Assembly (NCBI GenBank): GCA_963575745.1
Contig: CAUYUJ010003541.1
Coordinates: 1 to 64,000 of the forward strand
Source of the DNA: Prorocentrum cordatum
Lineage: Eukaryota > Sar > Dinophyceae > Prorocentrales > Prorocentraceae
Length of the DNA: 64,000 nucleotides
Direction of reading: 5' to 3'
Shown here one piece after another: positions 52,096 through 62,999 of the stretch (its first letter is position 1; every line of letters starts with the position of its first letter). The notes under the pieces were generated by a model, which had not been told where the DNA came from, ran no database searches, and saw only the letters and a program-made list of their open reading frames with translations. The position numbers and the translations under genes are program-made.

Positions 52096-53089
52096 GCGCA
52101 TCTGCCAGGCGTGCCGATCCTCTGCGACGCCAAGGAGACGCGCGGCCGACCCTCCGCTGCGCCAGAGTCAGCGTCGGAGCCCCGCAGGGTAGCGTCAGAG
52201 CCCAGTGCAGGGCACCGTCGCCTCGGAGGGGTGGCGGGCCGCCTGCCGTGCGGCGCTTCGGCGGGCCGTGGCCTCTGCACAGGATCGAGCAGTGGCGGCG
52301 CGTCCTGGCTTTCCGAGAGGCCCAGCAAGATAAATGTCCCCAGAGCCTTTTTTTGGGTGGTCTGCACGAGATCAGTTTGTCTCAGAGCATGTTTGGTTGA
52401 GACGGTCTTTGTCTGGCACATCGGGCTTATACTCTAAGAACATTGTTTCTGTTGTTCGAACAGGTTGGGGGTTCTCAGAAGAGTTCGTGGTAGGCCTATC
52501 GGAATGCAGGGGCGGTCGGTCCCTGCTCAACAGGAGGAGAGGCCCAACAGTACCTGGCCCGGCATCTGTTGTCAGCGGCGACTGGAATCCAAGACGCGGT
52601 CGGGGCAGCCGAGAGATGCTTCGGGGCCAAAGTAGGCACACCGGGATGAGGACAGGCGCAGAGAGGGGTGGAGGAAGCTGGGGGCAGTGGAGCACGCTCA
52701 GAGCCTGGCGATGATGTGCGTGTGTGCTGGAGCACAGGCTTAGACGACACGGGCAGCAAGCTGGGAGTGGTAGGGCGAGCCTGCGCACCAGGCCAGGCAC
52801 GACACGTGCAAGGTGAGGCCCCGATTTCTTGCGCGTTGCGCTCTCCTTCTCGTTTGGATTGGACGTGGGCGGGCTCCCACTCCGTTGGTTCAAGGGGGTT
52901 GGCGGCGATTGGTGTCCCCCCCGTCAGGTCACCTGGGGGTTCCCTGTGGCTTCCTCGGCGTCTCCAGGGGGTCCTTGGGCCGTTGGGCTTCGAGTGCCAC
53001 AAGATGTGGCGCAACATTACATGTCAAGCCTTACTTCATGATATGTGCCGCTATGCAGCGCTGTGATTTGCATTGACACGTCATGCTGC
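52096..53089. other. Non-repetitive sequence, no recognised gene
   Basis: Frames of up to 170 codons on both strands, none with a recognised domain. 52810-52990 is GC-rich. Confidence 0.35.
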
Positions 53090-53363
53090 GATATGGTGAA
53101 ATTATCATTGCTACGCCAGCTTGTGAAATATATTACTACGCACGTGTGCACTGTGCCATGCCATGCTATGCTATGCGATGTCACGCCATGGTATACGATG
53201 ACCTGCTTGATTCTGCGACGCTGCACTATACAACGATGTCCCATGGAACGCATTCCGCGCTAGCAGATGTGTTGTTCTTGACGCCGTCGCGCATCCCCAC
53301 CAGCCCATCCACCGACGCCGCATGGGCGATTTGCACTGATCAGATAAGTGCAGACACACATGG

Positions 53364-53585
53364 GGCGTTCCAAAAAGGGCGCTGCCCGAGGATATAGATC
53401 GAAGGAATTGTCCTCTGCTCCTCTGCGGAATGCGGCGGAACGGCGGTGGAGCGTCGACAGAAGTGAAACGAGGCCAACTCCGCCGGCGGAAGCCGGCGGG
53501 AGGCCGGCGGGAAGGGCGACGGAAGTAAAGGGTGCGCCCCCAGGAGATGACAACGTGTTTGGGCCCAGGGTTTTCGGAAGCCGCC
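53364..53585 (+). repeat. Dispersed repeat E, copy 2
   Basis: Second copy of 49590-49806, with several small indels. Both copies have the same orientation. Confidence 0.65.
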
Positions 53586-54349
53586 ACAGATGTGCGTGCT
53601 CCACGAAAAGCAACCGTCTTGTCCCACCCCCCAACAAAAAGCAAGATCTTAGGCACAGCGGCCGCCGCCGATATGGTCGTTCCATGTTTGTCGATGCCGT
53701 CGGAGACAGCATCGGGAGTAAAATTCCGCCACGCACGCTGGATGCCCCTCCAGTGGCTCACTTCGACTCCGCTTCCTAGGGTCGCGATCTATCGCTGCCC
53801 CGGAGCTGCCAGGTGATCCATGCGCACAACCCGCACCCTCGGCCACAGCGTTGCGGTGGCCTCGGGCAGGTGCCGGTCTGGCCGGTGGAGGGCGAGGTCC
53901 AATCTGCCTCCAGTTCGCCTCTCGCTTTCGTCGGACGTCGGCTTCACACCCTCCTGCGCCGTGGAGATCTGGCCTCCTGCGGTCGGGCTGAGGTCTAAAA
54001 TCGAGGTTGGCTCGGGGAGGGTACCGTACCCTATAGTTTTTTGGTGTTTGTTTGACGCTCCTGTGCAGCTTGGGGGGTACCCTCGGCTGGTCTGTGCGTT
54101 TTGGCCGCCGGAGGGTCTCGTGTTTTCGGCGGATGTTCTTCTGGCCCAGGTCCGACTGCAGTCCTTGCTCCTCCCCTGGCTCGTCCCATCTCTCCTCCCG
54201 TCATCGGAAAGGTGGAGGTGGCAATGCAGTGCGCCGTCGCGGTCGGGCACCTCTCGCTCGCGGTCTCTGTGGCGGCCTCGCCTCGCGGAGGGAACCTTCC
54301 CACTGTCCGTTCCCCTCCCCTTTCTTCCCCGCCCCAGCAGTCGCCAACC
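53586..54349. other. Non-repetitive sequence, weak - strand coding
   Basis: On the - strand a frame gives SHWRGIQRAWRNFTPDAVSD at about 53690-53761 and, further upstream, DRHLPEATATLWPRV near 53840-53890, in different frames. This may be an eroded gene, but I cannot name a family. Confidence 0.25.
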
Positions 54350-54973
54350 CGGAGGAGGAGGAGGAGGAGGAGGAGGAGAAGGAGGAGGAGAATGAGGAGG
54401 AGGAGGAGGAAGAGGAGGAGGAGGAGGAGGGGGAGGAGGAGGAGGAGGAGGGGGAGGGGCAGGGGGAGAAGGAGGAGGAGGAGGAGGAGGAGGAGTCGGA
54501 GGAGCAGGACTCCCACTCCATCCTGCCTGCCCCGCCGCTTCCCCACTCACTCCGCGCCCGCGCCCGCGCTTTCCGCAGGAGCCCATCCTCTCCATGGTGT
54601 CCGTGAACCCCAAGTCGGCACCGCTGCCGCCGATGCTCGTCCCGCCCGCGCGCGAGCCGTGGCTCGTCGCCCCACAGGAGGAAGAGGAGGAGGAGGAGGA
54701 GGAGGAGGAGGAGGAGGAGGAGGAGGAGGAGGAGGAGGAGGCGGAGGAGGAGGAGGAGGAGGAGGAGGAGGAGGAGGGGGAGGGGGGGAATTCCACGAAG
54801 GACCGGGAGGAGGAGTAGGAGGAGGAGGGAGGAGGACGAGGAGAAGGAGGAGGGAGGACAACTGAAGGAGGAGGAGGAGGAGGAGGAGGAGGACAGAGGA
54901 GGAGGAGGAGGAGGAGGAGGAGAAGGGGGACAGAGCAGGCGAAGGAGGACAGATGAGGAGGTGGGGGATGTTG

Positions 54974-55024
<51 letters not shown>

Positions 55025-55430
55025 GGAGGAGGAGGAGGAGGAGGAGGAGGGAGGAGGAGGAGGAGGAGGAGGAGGAGGAGAGGATGAGGAGGAGGAGGAG
55101 GAGGAGGAGGAGGAGGAGGAGGAGAGGAGAGGAGCGAGGAGCGAGGAGCGAGGAGCGATGAGGAGGGGGAGGTGGAGCAGGAGGAGGAGGAGAAGGAGGA
55201 GGAGGAGGACTCGCTGGGTGGAGGAGGACGAGGAGGAGGAGGAGGTGGGAGGCAGGAAGGACGGTGGGAGGAGGAGGCGAGAGGAAGACAGCAGGAGGAG
55301 GACGGACTGCAGAGGTTTAGTTTGAGTGGAAGTGGGAGGAGGAAGGGGTAGGGGGAAGCGGGAGGAACGGAAATGGAAGGGGTACCACGAGGAGGAGGAG
55401 GAGGAGGAGGAGGAGGAGGAGGAGGAGGAG
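54350..55430. repeat. GGA arrays with ATG patch
   Basis: GGA repeats at 54350-54495 and 54677-55430, split by a GC-rich island (54500-54676), with a pure (ATG)n patch at 54976-55022. The island at 54579-54676 follows TTCCGCAG and reads EPILSMVSVNPKSAP-, so a short + strand exon is possible but weak. Confidence 0.7.
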
Positions 55431-56814
55431 TGCGGATGCAGGACGAGGGAACGGAGGCCCTCTTCCCTTCCTTACCGAAACAGGGCTGAGGATAGCGTAT
55501 TTTGTCGTCGCGACGTGCTGCTAAACTACCGGGCTGCTACTTGCGGGGTCCGTTCTCACAGCGTCTACAAGAATGCGATCGCACATCATATCTAGCATTG
55601 GGTCGCGTCGCGGTATCATGTTTCCGCCATTCCGCTTGTTCCGCCACCACAACTCTCTGGTGGCATTCGACCCATCCCTCCACCTCGCCTGGTGTGTAGG
55701 TCAAAGGCCTCCTGGATGCCTGCGAAGATATCATGGGAGGCGCCTCGGATGCCTCTCGGAGACGGTCTTGGGAGTGCCATTGGGCCTCTTGGGGCCTGAT
55801 GTTGGCCTCCTGTTGGCCTTTTGGGATCTCTTGAGCGCACCTCGGGGGCTTCTGTGGGGATCTTGGAGCTATCTTAGGGCAGATGGCTCAAACTGTCAGT
55901 TCGTGTTCCCCATCTTGGGCCCCTCTTGGGGCCGTCTTGGGGGCATCGTGGGGGCTCTTGGGCCGTTGGGGGGCGATCTTGGGCGCCTCTTGGGCCGTCT
56001 TGGACGCCCTGGCGACTGAAGAGGCGGTAGCGCTAAAACAAGCCAATGTATGTTGAGGATGTTGGTTTCTTGGCCCGTTCTCCGGACTTGAGAGTGCCCA
56101 ATCGTAGAACTCAATTATGAGAATTCGAAGGAAGCTGAGGACACTTCAACTCGTGCCTCAGGGTACGGTGGCGGCTTGCCTTGCATGAGTACTGTTGGCC
56201 TCTCTCCCATGATGATGCGTTCCGCGGGGGCGCCTCCGTCCTGTGTGTTGCCTTTCGCGCGCAGGATGGCAGTTGATGTGTTGTCCCACGTGTTCTCTGC
56301 AGTCGGACCGCTCATCCGTCGTTCAGGAATTGTGTGTCCGTTGCAGACTTGGGCGCGCTTCAGGTGCGTGTCAGGATCGGTGCCTGGCTCCCGCTGTTCA
56401 CAGTTGCGCTTTCGCGGGGCTTGGGCCACATTTCTGTATCCGATGATTCCCGCCTTGCTGCCGCCCACTCGCAGTTCCCATCATCCGCTTTTCCCTCGTG
56501 CTCCTCCTACTCCTCCTGCTGATCCTCCCCCTCTCCACTGACCATCCTGCTCCTCTTCCTGCGCATCCGCCACCTCCTCCTCCTCGTCCAATGCCCAAAG
56601 GCCCTTTTCCTCATTTCGGATTACGCGATGGGCTAGTGTGGGGATCAAGGTGATCTAGGACACCCCGGTTGGCGGTCAGAGCATAATTCAGCGCAGTGGG
56701 GAGGAATGGTGGGTGGGGTAAGATGTCAGACATGGCATGATCGCGCTTAGCTAGGCCCCCCTCAGTACATCTCCCGACCTCTCCAGGGTCCCTGCCCCCT
56801 TTCCCCCCCCCCCC
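55431..56814. other. Mixed sequence; GGGCC-TCTTGG repeats; repeat G copy 3
   Basis: 55780-56000 is a degenerate array of CTTGGGGCC-CTTGGGCC units. 56703-56755 is the third copy of repeat G. No gene recognised. Confidence 0.4.
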
Positions 56815-58018
56815 CGTCCGTGGGGCCTGCGGACTACAACACGGTCGCCACTTTCGTGGGGTCCTGGGGGGGGGGGCAGCGCAGGGGTGCCATACGCAAA
56901 CCAGAATGAGGCCTCGCCGTCCGTGCGGGCTGCGGACTGCGAACTTGAGCCCCCTGCGACCTGCGAGATTGACGCCGCACTGGGAGGGCCAACGCTGTGG
57001 CGTCGGACGCCAACCGGAAGGAGGCCCTGCCGTCCCCGGGAGTGAGGCCTCGCCGTCCCTGGAAGCTGCAAACTGCGAAACCGTCGCCACTTTCGTGGGC
57101 TCCTGGAGGGCCCAGCGGAATGGTGTGTGAGGCCTCGCCGTCCCTGAGGGGTGCGAACCGTGGAATTGCCCCAACGTTCGCGGGCTCCTGGGAGGCCCAG
57201 CGAAGTGGTGTCATATGCAGACCAGAAAGACGCCCTCCCCGTTTCTGGTGGCTGCAAGCTGCGAAGCTGTCGCCACGTGCGTGGACTCCAGGGATGCCCA
57301 GTGAAGTGGTGTCATACGCAGACAAAGCTGAATGAGGCCTCGTCGTCCGTGGGGGCTCTGCGAAATTCGAAATTGTCGCCACTTTCGTGGGCTCCTGCGA
57401 GGCCCAGCGGAGTGACTTCACACGCAAATTAGAATGACGCCTCACCGTCCCTGGGGGCTGCGGACTGCGAAATTGTCGCCACGTTCGTGGGCCCCTGGGG
57501 GTCCAGCGGGTGGGTGTCATACGCAGATCAGGCTGAGTCCTCGCCGACCCTGGAGGGCCTGCGAACTGCGAAACTGACGCCACGTTCGTGAGTTTCTGGG
57601 GGTTCGAGCTGAGCTGTGTCTTACACGCCAATCAGAGTGAGACCTTGCCGTCAGTAGGGGGCTGCGAACTGCGAAATTGTCACCACCTTCGTTGGCTGCA
57701 GGCGGGTCCAGCAGAGTGACGTCAAACACAGATCAGAATGAAGCCTCGCCGTCCTTGGGGGGCTGCGAACAGCGAAACTGTGGCCGCTTTGGCTGGCCCA
57801 ACGGCGTGATTTCCTACGCGGGTCAGGAGGAGGCCTCGCCGCCCCTGGCTGCGAACTGCCAAGCTGTCGCCACCCTGGGAGGCCCAGCGGAGTGCCACCA
57901 TACGCAACATGACGCCTCGCTGTCCCTGGGGGCCACGAGCTGCGAACCCGTCGCCACGCTCGTGTGGCCCCCGGGGGTCCAGCGGAGTAGTGCCATCATC
58001 ACGTCGGAGTGAGGCTCG
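56815..58018 (+). repeat. Tandem array, about 13 diverged units of 80-110 bp
   Basis: Each unit contains CCGTCCCTGG-GGGCTGCGAACT, GCGAAA-TGTCGCCACG-TCGTGG, GCTCCTGGGAGGCCCAGCGG, AGTGGTGTCATACGCA and GACCAGAATGAGGCCTCG. Unit starts lie near 56815, 56918, 57028 (short), 57051, 57136, 57238, 57344, 57445, 57544, 57647, 57748, 57838 and 57919. Neighbouring units differ at many positions and lengths vary, so the array is old. The - strand holds a 265-codon frame through it, but the unit length is not a steady multiple of three. Confidence 0.85.
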
Positions 58019-58209
58019 CTCCCACACCCCTCCATGTGCTTCCGCCCCTCTCTCTCCCTCTACTCCATCCATCTGCTTCCGCCCCTCCCCCTGCCCCCCC
58101 CCTCCGCTCCCCCGCCCGAGCTTGCCAATGGCCACGCGCAGAGTGTCTGCGCGTCGCTCTCTCCTTCTTTTTTATTCTCTCTACCTCCCTCTCTCTCTGT
58201 CTCTCTCTC

Positions 58210-58245
<36 letters not shown>

Positions 58246-58349
58246 CCCTCCCTCTCTCTACCTCCCTCTCTCTCTGTCTCTCTCTCTCTCTATCCTCTCT
58301 CCCTCTCCCCCCTCCTCTCTCCTCTCCCTCTCTCTCTCTCTCTCCATCC

Positions 58350-58380
<31 letters not shown>

Positions 58381-58545
58381 CTCCCTCTCCCTCCCCCACC
58401 CACCCACTGGGCGCGGCCCTGGCCGCTCTGCTGCCATCTTGCGGTGCAGCCCTTCGGCGGGCCCCCCCCCCCCAGACCCCTCCCCCCCTTCCGCCCAGAC
58501 GCACCCCCCGCCCCCACTGTCCGCCCTTCCGGATAAGAAAACGTT
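58019..58545. repeat. CT microsatellite with GC-rich edges
   Basis: (CT)n and CTCC repeats at 58160-58400, pyrimidine only on the + strand. Edges are C-rich. No gene. Confidence 0.8.
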
Positions 58546-58548
58546 CGC

Positions 58549-58685
58549 AACCCTAGACTCAATCTTTCTGCGCCATTTTTCAAGCCGGATCGATCTGTGA
58601 GGGTCCCCTGGCCCGAAGCCAGAAGCCCGGCGGGGACGCCCGCTGCGAAAGAATTTCAGCGCCATGATCTGAGAGAGCCTCCTGC
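58549..58685 (+). repeat. Dispersed repeat C, copy 3
   Basis: Shares AACCCTAGACTC, AATCTTTCTGCGCCATT, AGCCGGATCGATCTGTGAGG, GTCCC and CAGCGCCATGATCTGAGAG with 31887-32014. Confidence 0.7.
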
Positions 58686-58733
58686 CCACACAGCGGCGCC
58701 AACGGACCCGAGACCAGTTCTCAGAGCTCCGAA

Positions 58734-59115
58734 TCATCAAGGGTAACTCAGATCAGGGCTCACTCGGGTTCGTGGTTCGGGAATCCGAACCCGAGTTACC
58801 CGGGCCCGAGTTACCCCAGATAACTCGGGCGTCCAGGGCCCCAAATTATCAAGGGTCACTCGGGCCAGGGCTAACTCGGGTTCGTTTTTCGGGAATGAGT
58901 GACCCTTCGCTGGAGTGACATTTGGTGCGAGCTCACCGAGCCCCCCCCGATCGCTGAGCGCGATGCGATAGTGGCTGTTTGCGCGCTCGTGCTTGGGCCC
59001 CACCGCGACCCCCGAAAAGCCGCGCACCAAAGGTCATTCTTACCCAGGATCACTCCTGCGTGTAGCCAATCCAGACCCGGTTTACCCCACGCCCGAGTTA
59101 CCCCGGACAACTCGG
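58734..59115 (+). repeat. Two-fold repeat with ACTCGGG motifs
   Basis: The string AAT-ATCAAGGGT-ACTC then CAGGGCT-ACTCGGGTTCG and TTCGGGAAT occurs at 58734 and 58846. CGAGTTACCC(C/G)-G and AACTCGGGCG occur at 58789-58835 and 59087-59115. GGTTCGTGGTTCGGGAATCC next to GAACCCGAG forms short palindromes. Confidence 0.6.
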
Positions 59116-59523
59116 GCGCCCAAAGTTTTGGCCCAGGCCCGCGGCCCGCGCCGCGAGCGCCGCGCCCGCGAGCGCCCCGCGGCGCCCGCGGGCGGCGGCG
59201 CCATGGCGGCCGGCCTCGGGCCGGCGGCGGTGCGGCGCCGCCGCCGCCGGCCGCGCGGCCGCCGCCGCGAGGGGCCGCGCCGCCAGCGTGGCCTCCGTCG
59301 GCGCCGCCGGAGTGCGCGCGCGCCAGCGCGCGCTGTCCGCCAGCGCTGGCCGCCGCGCTGCCAGCGCGCGGCGCGGCGGGCGGCGCCCCGGCGGGCTCGG
59401 CGCCGCGGGCGGTTCCCTGGCGGCGGTGGCCGCGGCGGCCTCGGCGCGGCGCGCGGGCGCGCGCGCCGGGCGCGCTCGCAGGGGCGCGCTGTCCAGGCTG
59501 CGCAGGGAGGCGTCTGTACCTCG
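59116..59523. other. Very GC-rich patch
   Basis: GC-rich with GCGCGC strings and Ala/Arg-rich frames in both strands. No gene recognised. Confidence 0.5.
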
Positions 59524-59721
59524 GGTGGGAGATCGTCTACAGGGTTCATTGTCCCCCACATCGAAGATGCCGTAGAATCCAGCAACAATAATTACGTAGA
59601 GCGCTTCGTAGATCGACGAACAAACAAAGTATTTTTGGCAGAGTGGGAGGTTGAAGACTTGGAGCACATCAATTCTGTCCTCGATCGCCTACTCGAATGC
59701 CCAGACATGCTGGCGTTTTGA
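59524..59721 (+). CDS. Candidate last exon, unknown protein
   Basis: The frame reads SSTGFIVPHIEDAVESSNN, then YVERFVDRRTNKVFLAEWEV, then EDLEHINSVLDRLLECPDML, and ends at TGA 59719-59721. Base composition and residues differ sharply from the GC-rich patch before it, as a real coding end would. No family recognised. The upstream boundary is uncertain. Confidence 0.4.
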   Translation, partial: GGRSSTGFIVPHIEDAVESSNNNYVERFVDRRTNKVFLAEWEVEDLEHINSVLDRLLECPDMLAF

Positions 59722-60390
59722 AAAAAATGCGCGACGGGAGGTGATTGGCCGTTTTCGGCCCCTGGGGGGCTCTCGCCCGGCCCCGGGACCGTCGAGAGAC
59801 GGTCCGTGATGGAGCACCCGTCCTGGGGGAGGGGTAGGGACTCCTGGGGACTCCGTAGGGAAAAATCATAAGATCGCATGTGTGGGTCTGTACGGTAGGC
59901 TCCTGTCCTGTCGATTCGGCGTCGACCGCACCGCTGGCGTCCAGAGTGGAACGCCACCGCCGGTCAGATGTCCAACATTGAACGAGCTGCGTTTAGGGGG
60001 AGCCCCTATCGCGCAAGGCCGAACGCTCCACGCGGTGTCAGAAGCCAACGCCCGAGCCGTCACGGCGCAGACCTGCCGCGATGACCCAGACAGAGTGTAA
60101 TTATACAGTCAATACGCCGAAGCAGAAGGCCCGCTTTGGGCTCGCGAGAGGGCTTCGGTTTCCGGGCAGCTCCTCACAGTTCTGTCGTGGAGCTTTGCTT
60201 TGTGGCCGATGGGCCCGCAGGGACCAGTACAGCCCCTGCTATTCCGTCCGATGCGCTCCTCATGGTAGCACGAGGACTCTGTCCGCCCTCCTGTCCGAGG
60301 CCAAGGGGGTCTGCACATCCTGGGGCCCTGGATGACCCGGAGGACCCCGGCCGGGATGACCCCATCCATGGCCCTGGATGGCTCGGGGGT
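59722..60390. other. Unassigned sequence
   Basis: Short frames only; no domain. CACGACAGGG-like short repeats are absent. Confidence 0.3.
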
Positions 60391-60532
60391 GGCAAAGAGG
60401 GGGGTGAGGACTAGTGGGGGGTGCATCTCATGGCGGGGGCCATGACATCCCCCCAGATGTCACGGCGCCTCTTCTTATTTCAGTACATCGACGTGCCGAC
60501 GGCCGCGCACGTGCCGACGGCCATGATTTGCG
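60391..60532 (+). repeat. Dispersed repeat F, copy 2
   Basis: Matches 41551-41698. The middle CGCCTCTTCTTATTTCAG would pass as a 3' splice site on the + strand, but the same place in copy 1 reads TCTTCTTTCATTACG, so the AG is not conserved. A C run follows at 60534-60557. Confidence 0.7.
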
Positions 60533-60709
60533 CCCCCCCCCCCCCCCCGCCCCCCCCTCCTGGCTGCCCCCGAATGACCCCGATGGGGCTGCAGTGGCGG
60601 AGGCGTGTTGATGCTTTCTTCCTGCAGACAGGCCGCCCGGGCAGGGGCGCGCAGGAGCCCAGCGACCAGCAGTGGCCCGTGGAGGCAGGGGGCGGGACAT
60701 CGGTCTGTG

Positions 60710-60965
60710 CTGGGGGTGCCTTTCGGCCGTCTCCGTGGCTCCTCCAGCGCCCTCGTGGCCACGGCCGGATTCGCTTCAATTTTTGTTGGCCGGGACGCAC
60801 CCCAGGAAGCAACCTGGGGTGCGTCGGATTGTGCCTCGGGCCGCCTTTCGGCCGTCTCTGTGGCTCCGCCGGCGCCCTCGTGTGGCCACGGCCGGATTCG
60901 CTTCAATGTTCTGGCCGGGACGCACCCCGATAGGTACCTTGGGTGCGTTGGATTGTGTTTCGGGG
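60710..60965 (+). repeat. Tandem duplication, 125 bp, with inverted arms
   Basis: GCCTTTCGGCCGTCTC-GTGGCTCC, then GGCCACGGCCGGATTCGCTT and CCGGGACGCACCCC occur at 60718 and 60843. Inside each unit GGGACGCACCCC faces GGGGTGCGT or GGGTGCGTTGG, so each unit could fold. Confidence 0.7.
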
Positions 60966-61136
60966 GCGCCCCGCCGGCTTCCACCATGCAGGAGACACGT
61001 CGTTTTTTGGGGGTACGGGCGCCAGTCTCGGCCAGATTCGGGGCCTCGGGGAGGCCCCGAACGCTCCGACGTCGAACGTGTGTTCGGGAGGAGGGGGATC
61101 GAGGGGGGGTGGGGATTATCGAGGAAGAGGAGGATC
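60966..61136. other. Unassigned sequence
   Basis: GC-rich, no domain recognised. Confidence 0.3.
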
Positions 61137-61138
61137 GA

Positions 61139-61204
61139 GTAAAAGTAGTAGTAGTAGTAGTAGTAGTCGTAGTAGTAGTAGTAGTATTAGTAGTAGTAGT
61201 AGTC

Positions 61205-61271
<67 letters not shown>

Positions 61272-61339
61272 CAGTAGTTAGCATTAGTAGTAGTAGTAGT
61301 AGTAGTAGTTCGTAGTAGTAGTAGTAGTTAGTAGTAGTC

Positions 61340-61370
<31 letters not shown>

Positions 61371-61423
61371 GAGTAGTAGTCGTAGTCGTAGTCGTAGTAG
61401 TAGTCGTAGTCGTAGTAGTAGTC

Positions 61424-61472
<49 letters not shown>

Positions 61473-61893
61473 TAGTAATAGTAGTATAGTAGTAGTAGTA
61501 GTAGTAGTAGTGGTGTGGTGTGGGTGGTGGTGGTGGGGTGGTATGGTGGCAGTGGTGGTAGTAGTTTAGGTAGTAGTAGTAGTAGTAGTAGTAGATAGTT
61601 AGTCAAGTAGTTGCGAGTGTAGTAGTAGTAGCATCAGTAGTAGTAGTAGAAAGTAGTAGCTAGTAGTATAGTAGTAGTAGTAGTAGTAGTATATAGTAGT
61701 CGTAGAGTCGTCGTAGTCGTGAGTGTCGAGTAGTAGTCGTAGTAGTAGTAGTGTAGTAGTAGTAGTAGTAGTAAGTAGTAGTAGGTAGTAGTTAGTAGTG
61801 GTCGTAGTAGTAGTAGTAGTAGTAGTAGTAGGCAGTAGTAGTAGTAGTAGCATCGTAGTAGTAGTAGTAGTAGTAGTAGTAGGTAGTAATCGT

Positions 61894-61927
<34 letters not shown>

Positions 61928-62040
61928 TATAGTAAGTACGTGTTCTTAGTAGTATTTAGTAGTAGTAGTTGTAGTAGTAGTAGTAGTAGTAGTAGAGTAG
62001 AGTATAGTAGTAGTAGTAGTAGTAGTAATAGTAGGTTTTA
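61139..62040. repeat. TAG trinucleotide array, about 900 bp
   Basis: Nearly uninterrupted AGT/TAG repeats with scattered TCG and TTAG variants, followed by a T run at 62047-62057. All + frames are Ser, Val or stop-only. The longest trinucleotide block of one kind in the window. Confidence 0.9.
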
Positions 62041-62196
62041 GGAGTTTTTTTTTTTTTACTTCCACAGGAGTCTTCAGGAATAAGGTGCTAAGTGGTTATT
62101 AGTCTCTCTTCATTTCTAGCCAGGAGTTTAGAGGAGGAGGAGGAGGAGGATCGAGGATCGAGGAGCGAGGAACGAGGAACGAGGAGGATCGCCGAC

Positions 62197-62331
62197 CGCG
62201 TTCCACTACTCGCAAAGTGCCTACTCGCACGTCCGAGCAAACTAGGTGCTCCTCCTGATGTAATGTACGTAAATCCTCCGCGGCGGATCTGGGCCATTTG
62301 CGAGTAGTCCATTTGCGAGTAGTGGAACGCG
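62197..62331 (+). mobile_element. MITE-like repeat A, copy 2
   Basis: The first 20 bases, CGCGTTCCACTACTCGCAAA, are perfectly complementary to the last 20 (62312-62331). Length 135 bp, no coding. The centre contains CCTCCGCGGCGGAT, and CCATTTGCGAGTAG occurs twice (62294 and 62309). A diverged relative is at 31396-31546. Perfect ends and short length fit a MITE, which would be moved by a transposase from elsewhere. Confidence 0.65.
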
Positions 62332-62538
62332 CTTGTCCAGAGGAGGGAGGAGGAGGCGGAGGAGGAGGAGGAGGAGGAGGAGGAGGAGGAGGAGGAGGAG
62401 GAGAAAGGGTTCCCGCGCTCGCCGCTCCAAAAGCCGCCGACGTCGAGGGCCTGTGCCCGTGGGGAGGCTGTCCTCGGTCGCGCGCGGGGGGCGCTAAGAG
62501 CATCGTGCTCTGCGCCTCGCGGCCTGGACTGCGGTGAA

Positions 62539-62686
62539 GTCGGGCCTGTCATTCTACAGGGGGGACATTCGAAAATAGTGAAACATAGTCGGGGGGCAAT
62601 GTTTGTAGTATTTCTGCATATGTTTAATTTTGTTCGACTGTTTTCGACCTTCTCGTCCCAATCCCTTGTAGGGGGACGTGCCCGAC
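62539..62686 (+). mobile_element. MITE-like repeat B, copy 2
   Basis: Ends GTCGGGCCTG and CGTGCCCGAC, imperfectly complementary. The inside resembles 31718-31880 loosely (GCATATG, TTCGAC). Length 148 bp. Confidence 0.5.
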
Positions 62687-62697
62687 CTAAGACTACT

Positions 62698-62988
62698 GCC
62701 CCCCCCCAGACCCACTCGAGTCACGAGAGCATCACGTCGGAGCGGGTTCCTCCTCAGGTTCAGGCTCCTGGGGCCCTACACGCACGACGGTCCCAGACCC
62801 CCTCGAGTAACGACAGCATCACGACTGCGAGGGCTCGTCCTGGTGTTCAGACTCTGGAGGCCCCTGCCCGGGCTTCGTGGCCGTCAGAACACGACTCAGG
62901 ATGAACAAAAAAGCACGGCCCTGGGGACTCAGGGTCGAGGCCTCTGGAAGTCGACGTGATGAAAGCATCATGACGTCGGGGGTCTGGG
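62698..62988 (+). mobile_element. MITE-like repeat D, two copies in tandem or nested
   Basis: The full copy is 62792-62988: it starts CCCAGACCCCCTCGAGT and ends GACGTCGGGGGTCTGGG, with an 11-base inverted repeat (CCCAGACCCCC / GGGGGTCTGGG). A left end of another copy (CCCAGACCCACTCGAGTCAC) is at 62705. The - strand copy at 39412-39590 is similar. Length about 197 bp. Confidence 0.6.
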
Positions 62989-62999
62989 CTGGGGCCAGC

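Noticed and set aside
54096-54865. Gly-, Glu- and Arg-rich frames in GGA arrays
   Set aside because: Composition follows the repeat; no non-repetitive domain on the same frame.
56815-58018. CRISPR array or protein-repeat gene
   Set aside because: There are no constant repeats with unique spacers; the whole unit repeats and diverges. Unit length is not a constant multiple of three, so a repeat protein is unlikely.
61139-62040. Telomere-like repeat or CRISPR array
   Set aside because: The unit is a plain TAG trinucleotide without spacers, and is not a TTTAGGG-type telomere unit.
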